Shown here: positions 1-7,332 of the stretch, piece by piece
How positions within the stretch are numbered: position 1 is the first letter of the stretch
Layout: the number at the start of each line of letters is the position of its first letter
From: Mesorhizobium sp. 113-3-3
GTDB lineage: Bacteria; Pseudomonadota; Alphaproteobacteria; Rhizobiales; Rhizobiaceae
Assembly (NCBI RefSeq): GCF_016756495.1
Contig: NZ_AP023243.1
Location: forward strand, 1,550,001 to 1,614,000
Length of the DNA stretch: 64,000 nucleotides
Direction of reading: 5' to 3'
Notes under the pieces: model-generated
Seen by the model: the letters and a program-made list of their open reading frames with translations, nothing else
The model's database searches: none
What the model was told of the DNA's origin: nothing
Program-made: the position numbers and the translations under genes

Positions 1-452
1 ACGACCTCGTTCAGGAGACACTGGTCAAGGCCTGGGACAAGCATGAGAGCTTCCAGCCCGGCACCAACCTCAAGGCATGGCTTTTCACCATCCTGCGCAA
101 TGAATTCTATTCGCAGATGCGCAAACGCGGCCGCGAGGTGCAGGACAGCGACGGCATCATGACGGCGAGGCTCGCGGTGCATCCGGCCCAGCACGGCCAG
201 CTCGATCTCAAGGATTTTCGTGGCGCTCTCGAGCAGTTGCCGGAAGACCAGCGCGAGGCCATCATTCTCATCGGCGCATCGGGCTTCTCCTATGAAGAAG
301 CCGCCGAAATCTGCGGTTGCGCGGTCGGAACGATCAAGAGCCGCGTCAGCAGGGCACGTACGCGCCTGCAGGAGATTCTCAAGATTTCCGGCGAGGACGA
401 ATATGGTCCCGATGCGATCTCGGCCCAGGTGACGGGGACAGCGGCGCATTGA
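1..452 (+). CDS. ECF RNA polymerase sigma factor, EcfG-like (5' end missing)
   Basis: The open frame runs in from the window edge (codons from base 3) and stops at 452, so the start lies outside. The first visible residues, DLVQETLVKAWDKHESFQPG, are sigma region 2 (core binding and -10 recognition). After a short linker comes region 4, LPEDQREAIILIGASGFSYE followed by a helix-turn-helix ending TIKSRVSRARTRL. Size and sequence resemble EcfG, the alphaproteobacterial general stress response sigma factor normally held by NepR and released by PhyR. NepR and PhyR are not visible and may lie just upstream. Five EcfG-consensus promoters within the next 6 kb support this identity. The exact ECF subgroup cannot be proved without the N-terminus. 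Confidence 0.9.
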   Translation, partial: DLVQETLVKAWDKHESFQPGTNLKAWLFTILRNEFYSQMRKRGREVQDSDGIMTARLAVHPAQHGQLDLKDFRGALEQLPEDQREAIILIGASGFSYEEAAEICGCAVGTIKSRVSRARTRLQEILKISGEDEYGPDAISAQVTGTAAH

Positions 453-488
453 CGTGGATCCGGGTCCCTGACTCGGATCGATCTCAGT

Positions 489-938
489 TCACCCCGGAGA
501 GCCGCGTCCATAGGCCATCGCCACCGCTTCGACGAGATCCTCGCCTGAATAGGGTTTGGTGACCAGCCTCACGCCTGGAAAGGATGCCTTGATCTCGTCC
601 GCATCGGAATAGCCGGAGGCGAACACGAAAGGCACGCCTGTTTCACGCAGGCCGGCGGCGAATTCGAGCGTCGAGGTGCCGCCCAGCATCAGATCGACGA
701 TGGCCGCGTCGAATTGCGTTGCGACCTTTCCGCCATCGATCTCGGCCAGGTCGCGGGCAACCACCACCTCGCCGGCCCCGTGGTCGCGGCAGAGCTGCTC
801 GACATCCATGGCGATGAGGAATTCGTCCTCCAGGACAAGAATTCGCAATCCGTCAAGCAAATGGGGCACGGGCAATCGCTCCTTGAAACGCCGGGAGTCA
901 TGATCGCAATTCGGCGTGCTGTCATTTAAAAAAGACAT
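489..938 (-). CDS. Single-domain response regulator (receiver only)
   Basis: A 149-residue protein with one receiver domain (about residues 31-148) and no output domain. The acidic pocket is LEDE at 36-39, the phosphoacceptor is D82 in AIVDLMLGG, the switch Ser is in FASGYS near 108, and the conserved lysine is K127 in VTKPY, so it should be phosphorylatable. Such stand-alone receivers act as phosphate sinks or protein-protein switches. It converges on the sigma factor gene (36 nt apart) and is divergent from the Crp-type regulator. HWE kinases often signal to receivers like this one, and an HWE kinase lies 2 kb away; a partnership is inference. The first 30 residues are poorly conserved, so the true start may be a little downstream. 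Confidence 0.85.
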   Translation of the reverse strand: MSFLNDSTPNCDHDSRRFKERLPVPHLLDGLRILVLEDEFLIAMDVEQLCRDHGAGEVVVARDLAEIDGGKVATQFDAAIVDLMLGGTSTLEFAAGLRETGVPFVFASGYSDADEIKASFPGVRLVTKPYSGEDLVEAVAMAYGRGSPG

Positions 939-950
939 GCCTTCTACTCC

Positions 951-975
951 GGAACTCCCGACCCGGCAAAACGTT
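951..975 (+). promoter_or_regulatory. EcfG-type promoter for the Crp/Fnr gene
   Basis: GGAAC at 951-955 and CGTT at 972-975 are separated by exactly 16 nt, the published alphaproteobacterial EcfG consensus. The site lies 43 nt upstream of the ATG at 1019 and points toward it. Confidence 0.75.
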
Positions 976-1018
976 TAAAAATGCCTGCTGACCGGCAGGC
1001 TTTCGAAGAGGGGTCGAA

Positions 1019-1780
1019 ATGCCAGGCCAGAATGGGCGCGCCTTATCCAGCCGACAGCATCCTTGCGAGAAATGTCCTTTGCGGCCATTGCCGGTTTTCA
1101 GAGAGTTCGAAAAGCAGGAACTGGCCTTCATCAGCACCTTCAAGAAGGGGGAACTGGCGGTCGACAAGGGCGCCACGGTCCTGGTGGAAGGCAGCCACAG
1201 CGCCCATCTCTACACCGTGCTGTCCGGCTGGGCTTTCCGCTACAAGCTGTTGCCGGACGGCCGCCGGCAGATCCTCAACTATCTCATGCCTGGCGATCTC
1301 ATCGGCCTGCAAGGCAGCGTCATGGGGGAAATGCAGCATTCCGTCGAAGCCCTGTCGCCAATGCTGCTTTGCGTCTTCGAGCGCGACAGTCTGCACGAGC
1401 TCTACCGCAACCATCCTGGTCTCGCCTATGACATCACCTGGATCGCGTCGCGCGAAGAACGCATGCTGGATGAGAACCTGCTCAGTGTCGGCCGCCGCAG
1501 CGCGATCGAGCGCGCCGCCTATCTGATTGCCTTCATCGGCAGCCGCGCCAAGGTCGTGGGGCTGAACGGCAAGCAATCGATCCAGATTCCGATCACGCAA
1601 CAACATATCGCCGACACGCTTGGCCTTTCGCTGGTTCATACCAACAAGACGATCCGCAAACTGATGGACCGCAACCTGGTCCTCTGGCGGGATGGTGGTT
1701 GCGAGGTTGTCGATGCGGAAGGCCTCAAGCAACTCGCCGGCTGGGAAGGGCTGGGCGAGGGACGTCGCCCCCTGATCTGA
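1019..1780 (+). CDS. Crp/Fnr-family transcriptional regulator
   Basis: 253 residues: an N-terminal cyclic-nucleotide-binding-like barrel (about 30-150) and a C-terminal winged helix-turn-helix (about 185-235) whose recognition region reads ITQQHIADTLGLSLVHTNKT. Two N-terminal cysteines (C16, C19 in CEKCP) recall FNR/FixK-type proteins, but the full four-cysteine Fe-S set of FNR is not obvious. The start is supported by GAGGGG a few bases upstream. An EcfG promoter lies directly upstream, so the regulator is probably induced in the general stress response. Effector and targets are unknown. Confidence 0.88.
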   Translation: MPGQNGRALSSRQHPCEKCPLRPLPVFREFEKQELAFISTFKKGELAVDKGATVLVEGSHSAHLYTVLSGWAFRYKLLPDGRRQILNYLMPGDLIGLQGSVMGEMQHSVEALSPMLLCVFERDSLHELYRNHPGLAYDITWIASREERMLDENLLSVGRRSAIERAAYLIAFIGSRAKVVGLNGKQSIQIPITQQHIADTLGLSLVHTNKTIRKLMDRNLVLWRDGGCEVVDAEGLKQLAGWEGLGEGRRPLI

Positions 1781-1848
1781 CGAAAGCGCCTCTCGACATA
1801 GGCGATTGGTGCGTACGTACGTGTTTTCGGCTATCTCTTTGTTTTGAC

Positions 1849-1915
1849 GCAACTCCCAAGGGAAGTGCTACCTACTTTTCCCGGGAAAACCGTTTCACAC
1901 TTCTCCTGGAGTTGC
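1849..1915. repeat. Dispersed palindromic element (copy A)
   Basis: The outer arms GCAACTCC (1849-1856) and GGAGTTGC (1908-1915) are exact reverse complements, and inside lies the perfect palindrome TTTTCCCGGGAAAA (1876-1889). The right half, CTCCTGGAGTTGCTCTAG, matches the right half of the element at 16877-16919 with few differences. It resembles rhizobial intergenic palindromic repeats. It sits in the 209-nt gap before the DUF883-like gene. Confidence 0.7.
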
Positions 1916-1934
1916 TCTAGTTTGTCCCGATGCC

Positions 1935-1959
1935 GGAACCTTGAGACGCAAGGCGCGTT
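1935..1959 (+). promoter_or_regulatory. EcfG-type promoter for the DUF883-like/holin-like pair
   Basis: GGAAC at 1935-1939, a spacer of 16 nt, and CGTT at 1956-1959. It lies 30 nt upstream of the ATG at 1990. Confidence 0.78.
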
Positions 1960-1989
1960 TGAAATCGAGCAATCACAAGGAGTTAAGCA

Positions 1990-2316
1990 ATGGCAACCGC
2001 CGCAGGAAAGACCGCCAACGACGCGCGGGCGAATTCGGACCTCGAAGCCGACATCAGGCAGCTGAAGGCCGATATCGACAAGCTCACCAAGCAGTTGGCC
2101 AAGACCGGTGAACATGGCTATGGCACTGCCCGCCGCGCGGCCACCGAGGGCGTCGAGCAATTGCGCGCACAGGGCGAGGCCGCGTTTGACAGTCTGCGCG
2201 GCAGCGCCAAGGACATCGAGGCGCAGTTGCTGGCGAATGTCCGCGAGAAGCCGGTGACGTCGCTGGCCATCGCCGCCGGCGTCGGCTTCCTCTTCGCGCT
2301 GCTCGCGCGTCGCTAG
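1990..2316 (+). CDS. ElaB/YqjD/DUF883-like membrane-anchored protein
   Basis: 108 residues. The first 85 are charged and predicted helical or coiled-coil (DLEADIRQLKADIDKLTKQL, then EGVEQLRAQGEAAFDSLRGS), followed by one C-terminal membrane segment (TSLAIAAGVGFLFALL) ending in Arg-Arg. This is the architecture of the ElaB/YqjD family, whose E. coli members tether ribosomes to the inner membrane in stationary phase; in rhizobia the role is unknown. A good ribosome site (AAGGAGTTAAGCA) precedes the ATG. It is followed after 10 nt by the next membrane gene and preceded by an EcfG promoter, so stress-phase expression is likely. Confidence 0.85.
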   Translation: MATAAGKTANDARANSDLEADIRQLKADIDKLTKQLAKTGEHGYGTARRAATEGVEQLRAQGEAAFDSLRGSAKDIEAQLLANVREKPVTSLAIAAGVGFLFALLARR

Positions 2317-2326
2317 TTCCGCCCAG

Positions 2327-2785
2327 ATGGGACTGTTGGCATCCCTGCTCTCGGGTTTCGCCTCGGGTGAAGCCGTGGCCGCCATACGTCGCGCACGTAC
2401 GGCGGCCATCATCTATGCGATTGCCGCTTTGGCGGCATTCTGCGGTCTCGGCTTCCTGGTCGGGGCAGCCTATATCTGGGCCGCGGCCCGCTATGGATCG
2501 CTTGCGACAGCACTTGGTTTCGGTGTCGGTTTCCTGGTGATCGCCGGTCTCGTTCTTCTGATCCATCGGTTGATGTCCGGTAGCCGTGCCCGCCGGGAGG
2601 CAAGGCGGCGCAGCGCCGACATGAAGGCGATCGGCATCACGGCGGCACTCGCCGTGCTGCCGACCTTGCTCAAGGGAAAAGGTGGCCTCGGTGTCATTCT
2701 GGGGCCGGCCGTGGCACTCGCCGCCTATGCCATCTACCGCGAGAACGTGAAGCCCGACGATCCGGATGCCGGCGAGGGGAAATAG
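2327..2785 (+). CDS. Small integral membrane protein, phage-holin-like family
   Basis: 152 residues with two strong membrane spans near the N-terminus (about 26-52 and 60-82), a basic loop (SRARREARRRSADMK), then a further hydrophobic stretch (about 103-140). This pattern is seen in proteins annotated as putative Actinobacteriophage holin III/phage holin-family, which usually sit next to DUF883-type genes. There is no phage gene nearby, so a lysis role is not implied. It is co-transcribed with the preceding gene (10-nt gap) and shares its EcfG promoter. Function is unknown. Confidence 0.75.
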   Translation: MGLLASLLSGFASGEAVAAIRRARTAAIIYAIAALAAFCGLGFLVGAAYIWAAARYGSLATALGFGVGFLVIAGLVLLIHRLMSGSRARREARRRSADMKAIGITAALAVLPTLLKGKGGLGVILGPAVALAAYAIYRENVKPDDPDAGEGK

Positions 2786-2818
2786 CTCCGGCGCCCCCGC
2801 CCTGGGATCAAAGATCCG

Positions 2819-4363
2819 TCATTTGGACAGATCTTCGAGTGGCATCGATATTTCGGCGAAGACGCCTTCCAGCCGGAATTCGTGGGTCACTTCGCTTGAA
2901 ATGACCTTGGCCAGGCTGCGGCGGATGAGGATCGAGCCGAAGCCGTGGCGCTCCGGCGGCGCGACTTCAGGACCGCCGCTTTCGCGCCAGGTCAGCACCA
3001 GGCGTCGGTTGCCCTTCCTGCCTTGTGCCTTCCAGTCGAGATCGACCTTGCCCGATGCAATCGACAGCGATCCATATTGCAGCGCGTTGCTCGCCAGTTC
3101 GTGCAGGATCAGCCCCAGGCCGACCGCCTGGTCGGGCGACAGCAAGAGATCGGCGCCGGAAATCGCGATGCGCGGCTGGTCTGCGGTATCAAAGGGCCTG
3201 ATCTCGATCTGCACGAGTTCGCGAATGCCGATGCCGCGCCACTCGCGGTCGGACAAGAGGTTGTGGGCGATGCCCAGCGCCTGAAGCCGGGCGCCGAAAG
3301 CGTCGAGGAATTCGCTGGGCTGGCGGGCATGACGCACGGTCTGCGTCGCCAGCGCCTGCACGGTCGCCAGCGTGTTCTTGACGCGATGGTTGAGCTCGCG
3401 CAGCAGAAGCCTTTGCCGCTCCTCGCCGAGCTTGCGTTCGGAAATGTCGTAGTTGACGCCGAAGATCAGCGTCGGCTTGCCGTCGCCGTCGCGCTCGATG
3501 ACGCGGCCGCGCGTGGCCACCCAGCGCGGCGGATGAAAGTCCTTCACCCGGTATTCGCCGAAATAGTCGTCGCTGCCGGACAGGGCATCGCGAAAGCGGG
3601 TTTCGGTCTGGTAGACGTCGCGCGGATCGATGGCGGTCAGGATGTCGCGCGCCCGCAGCCGGGTCGAGCGCGGCAGGTTGAACAGTTCCGACAGCCGAAC
3701 GTCGCATTCGATCATGTCGGCGCGAATATCCCAGGCCCAGCTGGCGAGCGAAGCCGCATCAAGCGCAATGGCGCGGCGCTTTTCCTCGCGCGCCAGGGCT
3801 GCCTCGGCGATGGCGCCGCTGCGTGTCGCGTCCTTCAAGGTGAACAGGCTGGCGGCAAGGCCGGCCAGCGTCTTCAACTGATCGAGCTTGGCCTGCGATG
3901 GAAAGGCATGCGGCTTGCGGTCGAGCACGCACAGCGTGCCGATCCTGGCGCCCGCCACCACCATCGGTGCGCCGGCATAGAAGCGCACATGATGCTTGCC
4001 GGTGACCAGCGGGTTGGTTTTGAAGCGCGGGTCCGTCGTCGCGTCCGTCACCACCATGGGCTCGTCGCCGGCAGCGATGGCATGGGCGCAGAAGGAAATG
4101 CCGGTCGCGGTTTCGCTCTCATCGAGACCGAAGCACGACTTGAACCATTGCCGCTCGATATCGACGAGCGTGACGAGGGCCGTCGGCGCCTGCATCACGG
4201 CCGCGGCAAGGCTGGTGATGCGGTCGAAATCCGGGTCGGCCGCCGTATCCAGCATCTCCAGCCCGTGCAGCACGGCCAGCCGGTCCTCGGCATTGACCGC
4301 GAGCGACACCTCGGCCGGCAGGCTTGCCCCTATTTCCGCCTTGCTATCCACCCCAATCCCCAA
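2819..4363 (-). CDS. HWE-family sensor histidine kinase (GAF-PAS-HWE)
   Basis: 514 residues and no membrane segments, so cytoplasmic. A GAF domain (about 35-175) is followed by a PAS domain (about 195-312, ending in ISERKLGEER) and an HWE/HisKA_2 kinase core. The phosphoacceptor is H327 in ELNHRVKNTLATVQ, and the N-box is HELASNALQYGSLS. HWE kinases typically phosphorylate stand-alone receivers or PhyR-type anti-anti-sigma factors; several feed the EcfG general stress response. Its place among EcfG-promoter genes suggests a role in that circuit, but it has no EcfG promoter of its own that I can find. The input signal is unknown; GAF plus PAS can bind light-sensing or redox cofactors. The GAF region lacks an obvious Cys attachment motif. 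Confidence 0.9.
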   Translation of the reverse strand: MGIGVDSKAEIGASLPAEVSLAVNAEDRLAVLHGLEMLDTAADPDFDRITSLAAAVMQAPTALVTLVDIERQWFKSCFGLDESETATGISFCAHAIAAGDEPMVVTDATTDPRFKTNPLVTGKHHVRFYAGAPMVVAGARIGTLCVLDRKPHAFPSQAKLDQLKTLAGLAASLFTLKDATRSGAIAEAALAREEKRRAIALDAASLASWAWDIRADMIECDVRLSELFNLPRSTRLRARDILTAIDPRDVYQTETRFRDALSGSDDYFGEYRVKDFHPPRWVATRGRVIERDGDGKPTLIFGVNYDISERKLGEERQRLLLRELNHRVKNTLATVQALATQTVRHARQPSEFLDAFGARLQALGIAHNLLSDREWRGIGIRELVQIEIRPFDTADQPRIAISGADLLLSPDQAVGLGLILHELASNALQYGSLSIASGKVDLDWKAQGRKGNRRLVLTWRESGGPEVAPPERHGFGSILIRRSLAKVISSEVTHEFRLEGVFAEISMPLEDLSK

Positions 4364-4417
4364 ATGCCCGTGACGGTCTTCGCCGTCCTGCCGATCGGCC
4401 TGCCAAGCAGGCCTCCC

Positions 4418-4442
4418 GGAACCATCCTAACGAGGAACCGTT
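4418..4442 (+). promoter_or_regulatory. EcfG-type promoter for the 57-residue membrane peptide
   Basis: GGAAC at 4418-4422, spacer of 16 nt, CGTT at 4439-4442. It lies 54 nt upstream of the ATG at 4497 and points at no other gene. Confidence 0.75.
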
Positions 4443-4496
4443 ACCCGACCGTGATTTGCGGAGTGCGCCAGGCGCAAAACGAAACAAGGACCGGCC

Positions 4497-4670
4497 ATGC
4501 CCAAGATCATTCCTCAGGACAAAGCGCGGCAGGGGCGATGGGGCTGGCACGGCCTGCGCATCCTGATCGCCGCGCTGCTTCTTGCCTTCGCGGCCTGGGG
4601 TATCGCCGAAATCTATGGCGAGGTGGCCAAGACACCGGCGACGCAGCAAGGAAGCGCTCCGAGTGGCTAG
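4497..4670 (+). CDS. Small single-span membrane protein (57 aa)
   Basis: A short frame encoding a basic N-terminus (MPKIIPQDKARQGRWGWHGL), one membrane helix (RILIAALLLAFAAWGIAEIY) and a short polar tail. AACAAGGA just upstream can serve as ribosome site. An exact EcfG promoter sits 54 nt before the ATG, and the frame fills the gap between two minus-strand genes. Both points argue that this is a real gene missed by length cut-offs. Small stress-induced membrane peptides of this shape are common in rhizobia. Function is unknown. Confidence 0.75.
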   Translation: MPKIIPQDKARQGRWGWHGLRILIAALLLAFAAWGIAEIYGEVAKTPATQQGSAPSG

Positions 4671-4699
4671 ATTATCGGCCGTCATCGTTGGAGATCGCA

Positions 4700-5620
4700 T
4701 CAGGCAGCCTTTGCTTGCGCGATGCTGGCCGGCACCAGGACATTCAGCGCGCCGGGCCGGATTTCGATCGTCGTCTCACGCTCGAGCCTGACCAGTTCGC
4801 CATCCATGACGGCTCGGAACTTCCTGCTGCCGGAATGGATCTTCAGGACGGTTCGGTCAGCCTGATGGATTTCCACATGCTCATTGTCGCGCCATCTGCC
4901 GCACGCCACATTGAAGAGGAATTTCACCAGTTCGGCGCGCTGCTGCGCCACCGTGACATAGATGCCGAGCACGCCACCTGCAGGGTTGTCCGCATAGGGC
5001 AAGTGGCCTTCGCCGAACAGATTGTTGGTGACGCCGATGCCCGAGATGCGCGCCGTCATCTCGGCCTTGCCTATAGCAAGCGTGACGTTCATCGCCGGAG
5101 GGTTGTTGATTGTCGCCCATGCCGCCTTGGCCGAAGCCCGGATCTTGCCCAGGCGCGAGCCGAATTCCATTCCCTGGCGCAATTGCACCATCCTGGCATG
5201 CATGCCGATCGAGAATTGATGAACGAAGGGCCGGCCGTTGGCGGTGGCCATGTCGACGGCGATGATCTCGCCGTCGGCGAAGGATTTCAATGCCGCATCG
5301 AGGGATTGCGGGATTCCCAGACCGCGCGCGAACAAATTCATGGTGCCAGCCGGCAAGATGGCAAGCGCCTTTTTCTTGTCCATCAGCCTCGCGGCCGCCG
5401 CTGAAATGGTTCCGTCGCCGCCACCCGCCAGCACCACATCGACGGTGCGGCGCGAGGCAGCGTTGTCGAGACCCTCCACCACGTCCTTGCCGGCGACCAC
5501 ATCGATGCTCAAGGAATGTCCCGCGGCTTCCAGCGTCTGACGCATCCTGTCGGAGAAGGCGGCGAGGTCGGTGGTGCGCAAGGTGCCGCCATCCCGGTTC
5601 AGCACCGCTGCAAATTTCAT
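4700..5620 (-). CDS. Diacylglycerol/lipid kinase family protein (DagK/YegS-type)
   Basis: 306 residues matching the DAGK catalytic family: the nucleotide-binding motif GGGDGT at 66-71 with VDVVLA before it, then AILPAGTMNLFARGLGIP near 88-105. The C-terminal half carries the typical beta-sandwich (MDGELV near 265). Members phosphorylate diacylglycerol, sphingoid bases or related lipids at the cytoplasmic face of the membrane; the substrate cannot be read from sequence. An EcfG promoter lies 56 nt upstream on the minus strand, which suggests lipid remodelling or recycling under stress. The length is normal for the family. Confidence 0.88.
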   Translation of the reverse strand: MKFAAVLNRDGGTLRTTDLAAFSDRMRQTLEAAGHSLSIDVVAGKDVVEGLDNAASRRTVDVVLAGGGDGTISAAAARLMDKKKALAILPAGTMNLFARGLGIPQSLDAALKSFADGEIIAVDMATANGRPFVHQFSIGMHARMVQLRQGMEFGSRLGKIRASAKAAWATINNPPAMNVTLAIGKAEMTARISGIGVTNNLFGEGHLPYADNPAGGVLGIYVTVAQQRAELVKFLFNVACGRWRDNEHVEIHQADRTVLKIHSGSRKFRAVMDGELVRLERETTIEIRPGALNVLVPASIAQAKAA

Positions 5621-5675
5621 GCCCCGCTCCGTTGTGTCAGTCCAAAACGGCCGGAGGAAACCAGCCGCAGGCTGA

Positions 5676-5700
5676 AACGTAGCAGTGCGGGAAAGGTTCC
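5676..5700 (-). promoter_or_regulatory. EcfG-type promoter for the lipid kinase gene
   Basis: Read on the minus strand: GGAAC (5700-5696), 16-nt spacer, CGTT (5679-5676). It lies 55 nt upstream of the kinase ATG at 5620. Confidence 0.78.
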
Positions 5701-5789
5701 GTCGGGGCGGTGCTATTGCTGGCGTGTTCTCCCGTCACCGTGCAACTGCTCCGTGTTTTCCCGTCCGCGAAATCCACGCCAATTTTGTC

Positions 5790-5814
5790 GGAACAACAGC
5801 ATGGTCACGACGTT
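5790..5814 (+). promoter_or_regulatory. EcfG-type promoter for the PRC-barrel gene
   Basis: GGAAC at 5790-5794, spacer of 16 nt, CGTT at 5811-5814. It lies 90 nt upstream of the ATG at 5905 and shares the 284-nt intergenic region with the oppositely oriented promoter at 5676-5700. Confidence 0.78.
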
Positions 5815-5904
5815 GTGAACCCGTAGAGATGCCGCGCCGGACCTTTCCGAGAACGGTCCAACCGGACGCGGCGCGCACGAAATCACACGTCAGGAGAGAC
5901 CATC

Positions 5905-7212
5905 ATGATCCGCACCCTCTTAGCCACGACCGCACTCGCAACGCTGATCGCGACGGGCGCCTTCGCGCAGACCGCGACGACTCCGGCTCCCGCCGACGCC
6001 CCTGCCGTTCAGGAGCCGGCCGTAGCCGCTCCGGTGCAACGCGCCGAAGGCAGCATCGTCACCAACATCATCGGCGAATCCGTCTATAACGGCACCGGCG
6101 ACGATGCCGAGAACATCGGCAAGGTGACCGATGTCGTCTTCGACAAGGACGGCATGGCCAAATCCGTCGTCATCGGCGTCGGCGGCTTTCTGGGCGTCGG
6201 GGCGAAGAATGTCGCCTTCGATTACGACAAGCTGCAATGGGCCGAGAAGAACGGCGACCGCTGGCTGGTTGCCCAGACAAGCAAGGATGAACTGACGGCG
6301 CATGCGGAATTCGACAGCAAGCCTTATGGGCCCGCGCCGGCACCTGCCGCTTCGACGGATGCTGCAGCGCCCACGGCACCCGCGGCCACGGATACCGCGC
6401 AAGCGCCTGCCGCCGTTCCGGCCGAGCCTGTGAAGCGTGCTGATGGCAATCTTGCCACCAACATCATTGGCGAGACCGTCTACAACGGCACCGGCGACGA
6501 TGCGCAGAACATCGGCAGCGTCAACGACATCGTGCTGAGCAAGGAGGGCAAGGCGCAATCCCTGGTCATTGGCGTTGGCGGCTTCCTTGGCCTCGGCGCC
6601 AAGAATGTCACCTATGATTTCAACAAGGCTCAGTGGGCCGAGAAGAACGGCGACCGCTGGCTGGTGGCCCAGACCACCAAGGAAGAGCTGCAGGCGCAGC
6701 CTGATTTCAACCGCAAAGCCTATGATCCGGTGCCGGCGACGACGGCATCCAATGAGCCGGCGGCAACAGCTCCGGCCGAGACAACGGCTCCTGCCGCGGC
6801 CCCAACGGATAAGACGGCCCAGGCACCGGCGGCCACCGCTCCTGACCAGACAAAGACGGCAGCTATCGACAAGTCGACGCTGACCGAGATGCCGATGGGA
6901 GAAATCAGAGGTGAAGACCTGAAGGGCGCGACGGTCTATGGCGCCAATGACGCCAAGGTCGGGGAGATCGGCGATGTCGTGCTGACATCCGACAAGAAGA
7001 CCGATGCAGTGATCGTCAATGTCGGAGGCTTTCTCGGCATTGGCGAGAAGGAAGTGGCGGTTGGCTTGGATAATCTGAAGTTCATGACCGACAAGGACGG
7101 CAAGAAGTATCTCTACACGTCCTTCACCAAGGAACAGCTCGAGGCGCAGCCCGCCTATGACAAGGGCAGCTATGCCGAGAAGCGCGACCAGCAGCGGTTG
7201 ATTGTGAAGTAG
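5905..7212 (+). CDS. Secreted protein with three PRC-barrel domains
   Basis: 435 residues with a signal peptide (hydrophobic stretch 4-20, cleavage near AFA-QT). Three PRC-barrel-like repeats lie at about 47-140, 178-270 and 333-420. Each has the core V(I/V)GVGGFLG(V/L/I)G followed by K(N/E)V and a final K-E/D-x-L motif. Repeats 1 and 2 are nearly identical, and repeat 3 is more divergent. Linkers are Ala/Pro/Thr-rich. PRC barrels occur in photosynthetic reaction-centre H subunits, RimM and stress proteins; the role of exported rhizobial ones is unknown. A ribosome site (AGGAGAGACC) and an EcfG promoter precede it. Confidence 0.88.
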   Translation: MIRTLLATTALATLIATGAFAQTATTPAPADAPAVQEPAVAAPVQRAEGSIVTNIIGESVYNGTGDDAENIGKVTDVVFDKDGMAKSVVIGVGGFLGVGAKNVAFDYDKLQWAEKNGDRWLVAQTSKDELTAHAEFDSKPYGPAPAPAASTDAAAPTAPAATDTAQAPAAVPAEPVKRADGNLATNIIGETVYNGTGDDAQNIGSVNDIVLSKEGKAQSLVIGVGGFLGLGAKNVTYDFNKAQWAEKNGDRWLVAQTTKEELQAQPDFNRKAYDPVPATTASNEPAATAPAETTAPAAAPTDKTAQAPAATAPDQTKTAAIDKSTLTEMPMGEIRGEDLKGATVYGANDAKVGEIGDVVLTSDKKTDAVIVNVGGFLGIGEKEVAVGLDNLKFMTDKDGKKYLYTSFTKEQLEAQPAYDKGSYAEKRDQQRLIVK

Positions 7213-7270
7213 AGCAGTAGGGCAGTAGGGCAGTAGGGCAGTAGGGCAGTAGGGCAGTAGGGCAGTAGGG
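7213..7270 (+). repeat. 8-bp tandem repeat array (GGCAGTAG)n
   Basis: Six perfect copies of GGCAGTAG at 7221-7268, preceded by one copy with one change (7213-7220) and followed by GG. The array starts directly after the stop of the PRC-barrel gene. Inverted, less regular copies lie 30 nt downstream, so the transcript could fold into a long hairpin between the two convergent genes. Confidence 0.95.
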
Positions 7271-7301
7271 TGTGCGGCGTCGATGCCGGCATATCCAAAC
7301 A

Positions 7302-7332
7302 TACTGCCTTACTGCCCTACTCCCTTGTTGCC
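7302..7332 (-). repeat. Degenerate inverted copies of the GGCAGTAG octamer
   Basis: TACTGCC, TTACTGCC, CTACTCCC and TTGTTGCC follow each other. They are reverse-complement-like versions of the array at 7213-7270, with about 31 nt between the two blocks. The block overlaps the last codons and the stop (7317-7319) of the minus-strand sulfatase-like gene. Confidence 0.8.

Noticed and set aside
2945..5404. An 819-codon open frame on the plus strand.
   Set aside because: It lies antisense to the HWE kinase and lipid kinase genes, both with full domain signatures, and passes through the small peptide gene. High GC produces such shadow frames.
7213..7270. Possible CRISPR-like array.
   Set aside because: Units are 8 bp and contiguous without spacers, and no cas genes are present; it is a simple tandem repeat.
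5920..7302. A 460-codon minus-strand frame opposite the PRC-barrel gene, beginning with repeated LPYCPTAL units.
   Set aside because: The repeats are only the octamer array read in reverse, and the remainder mirrors a well-supported secreted protein.
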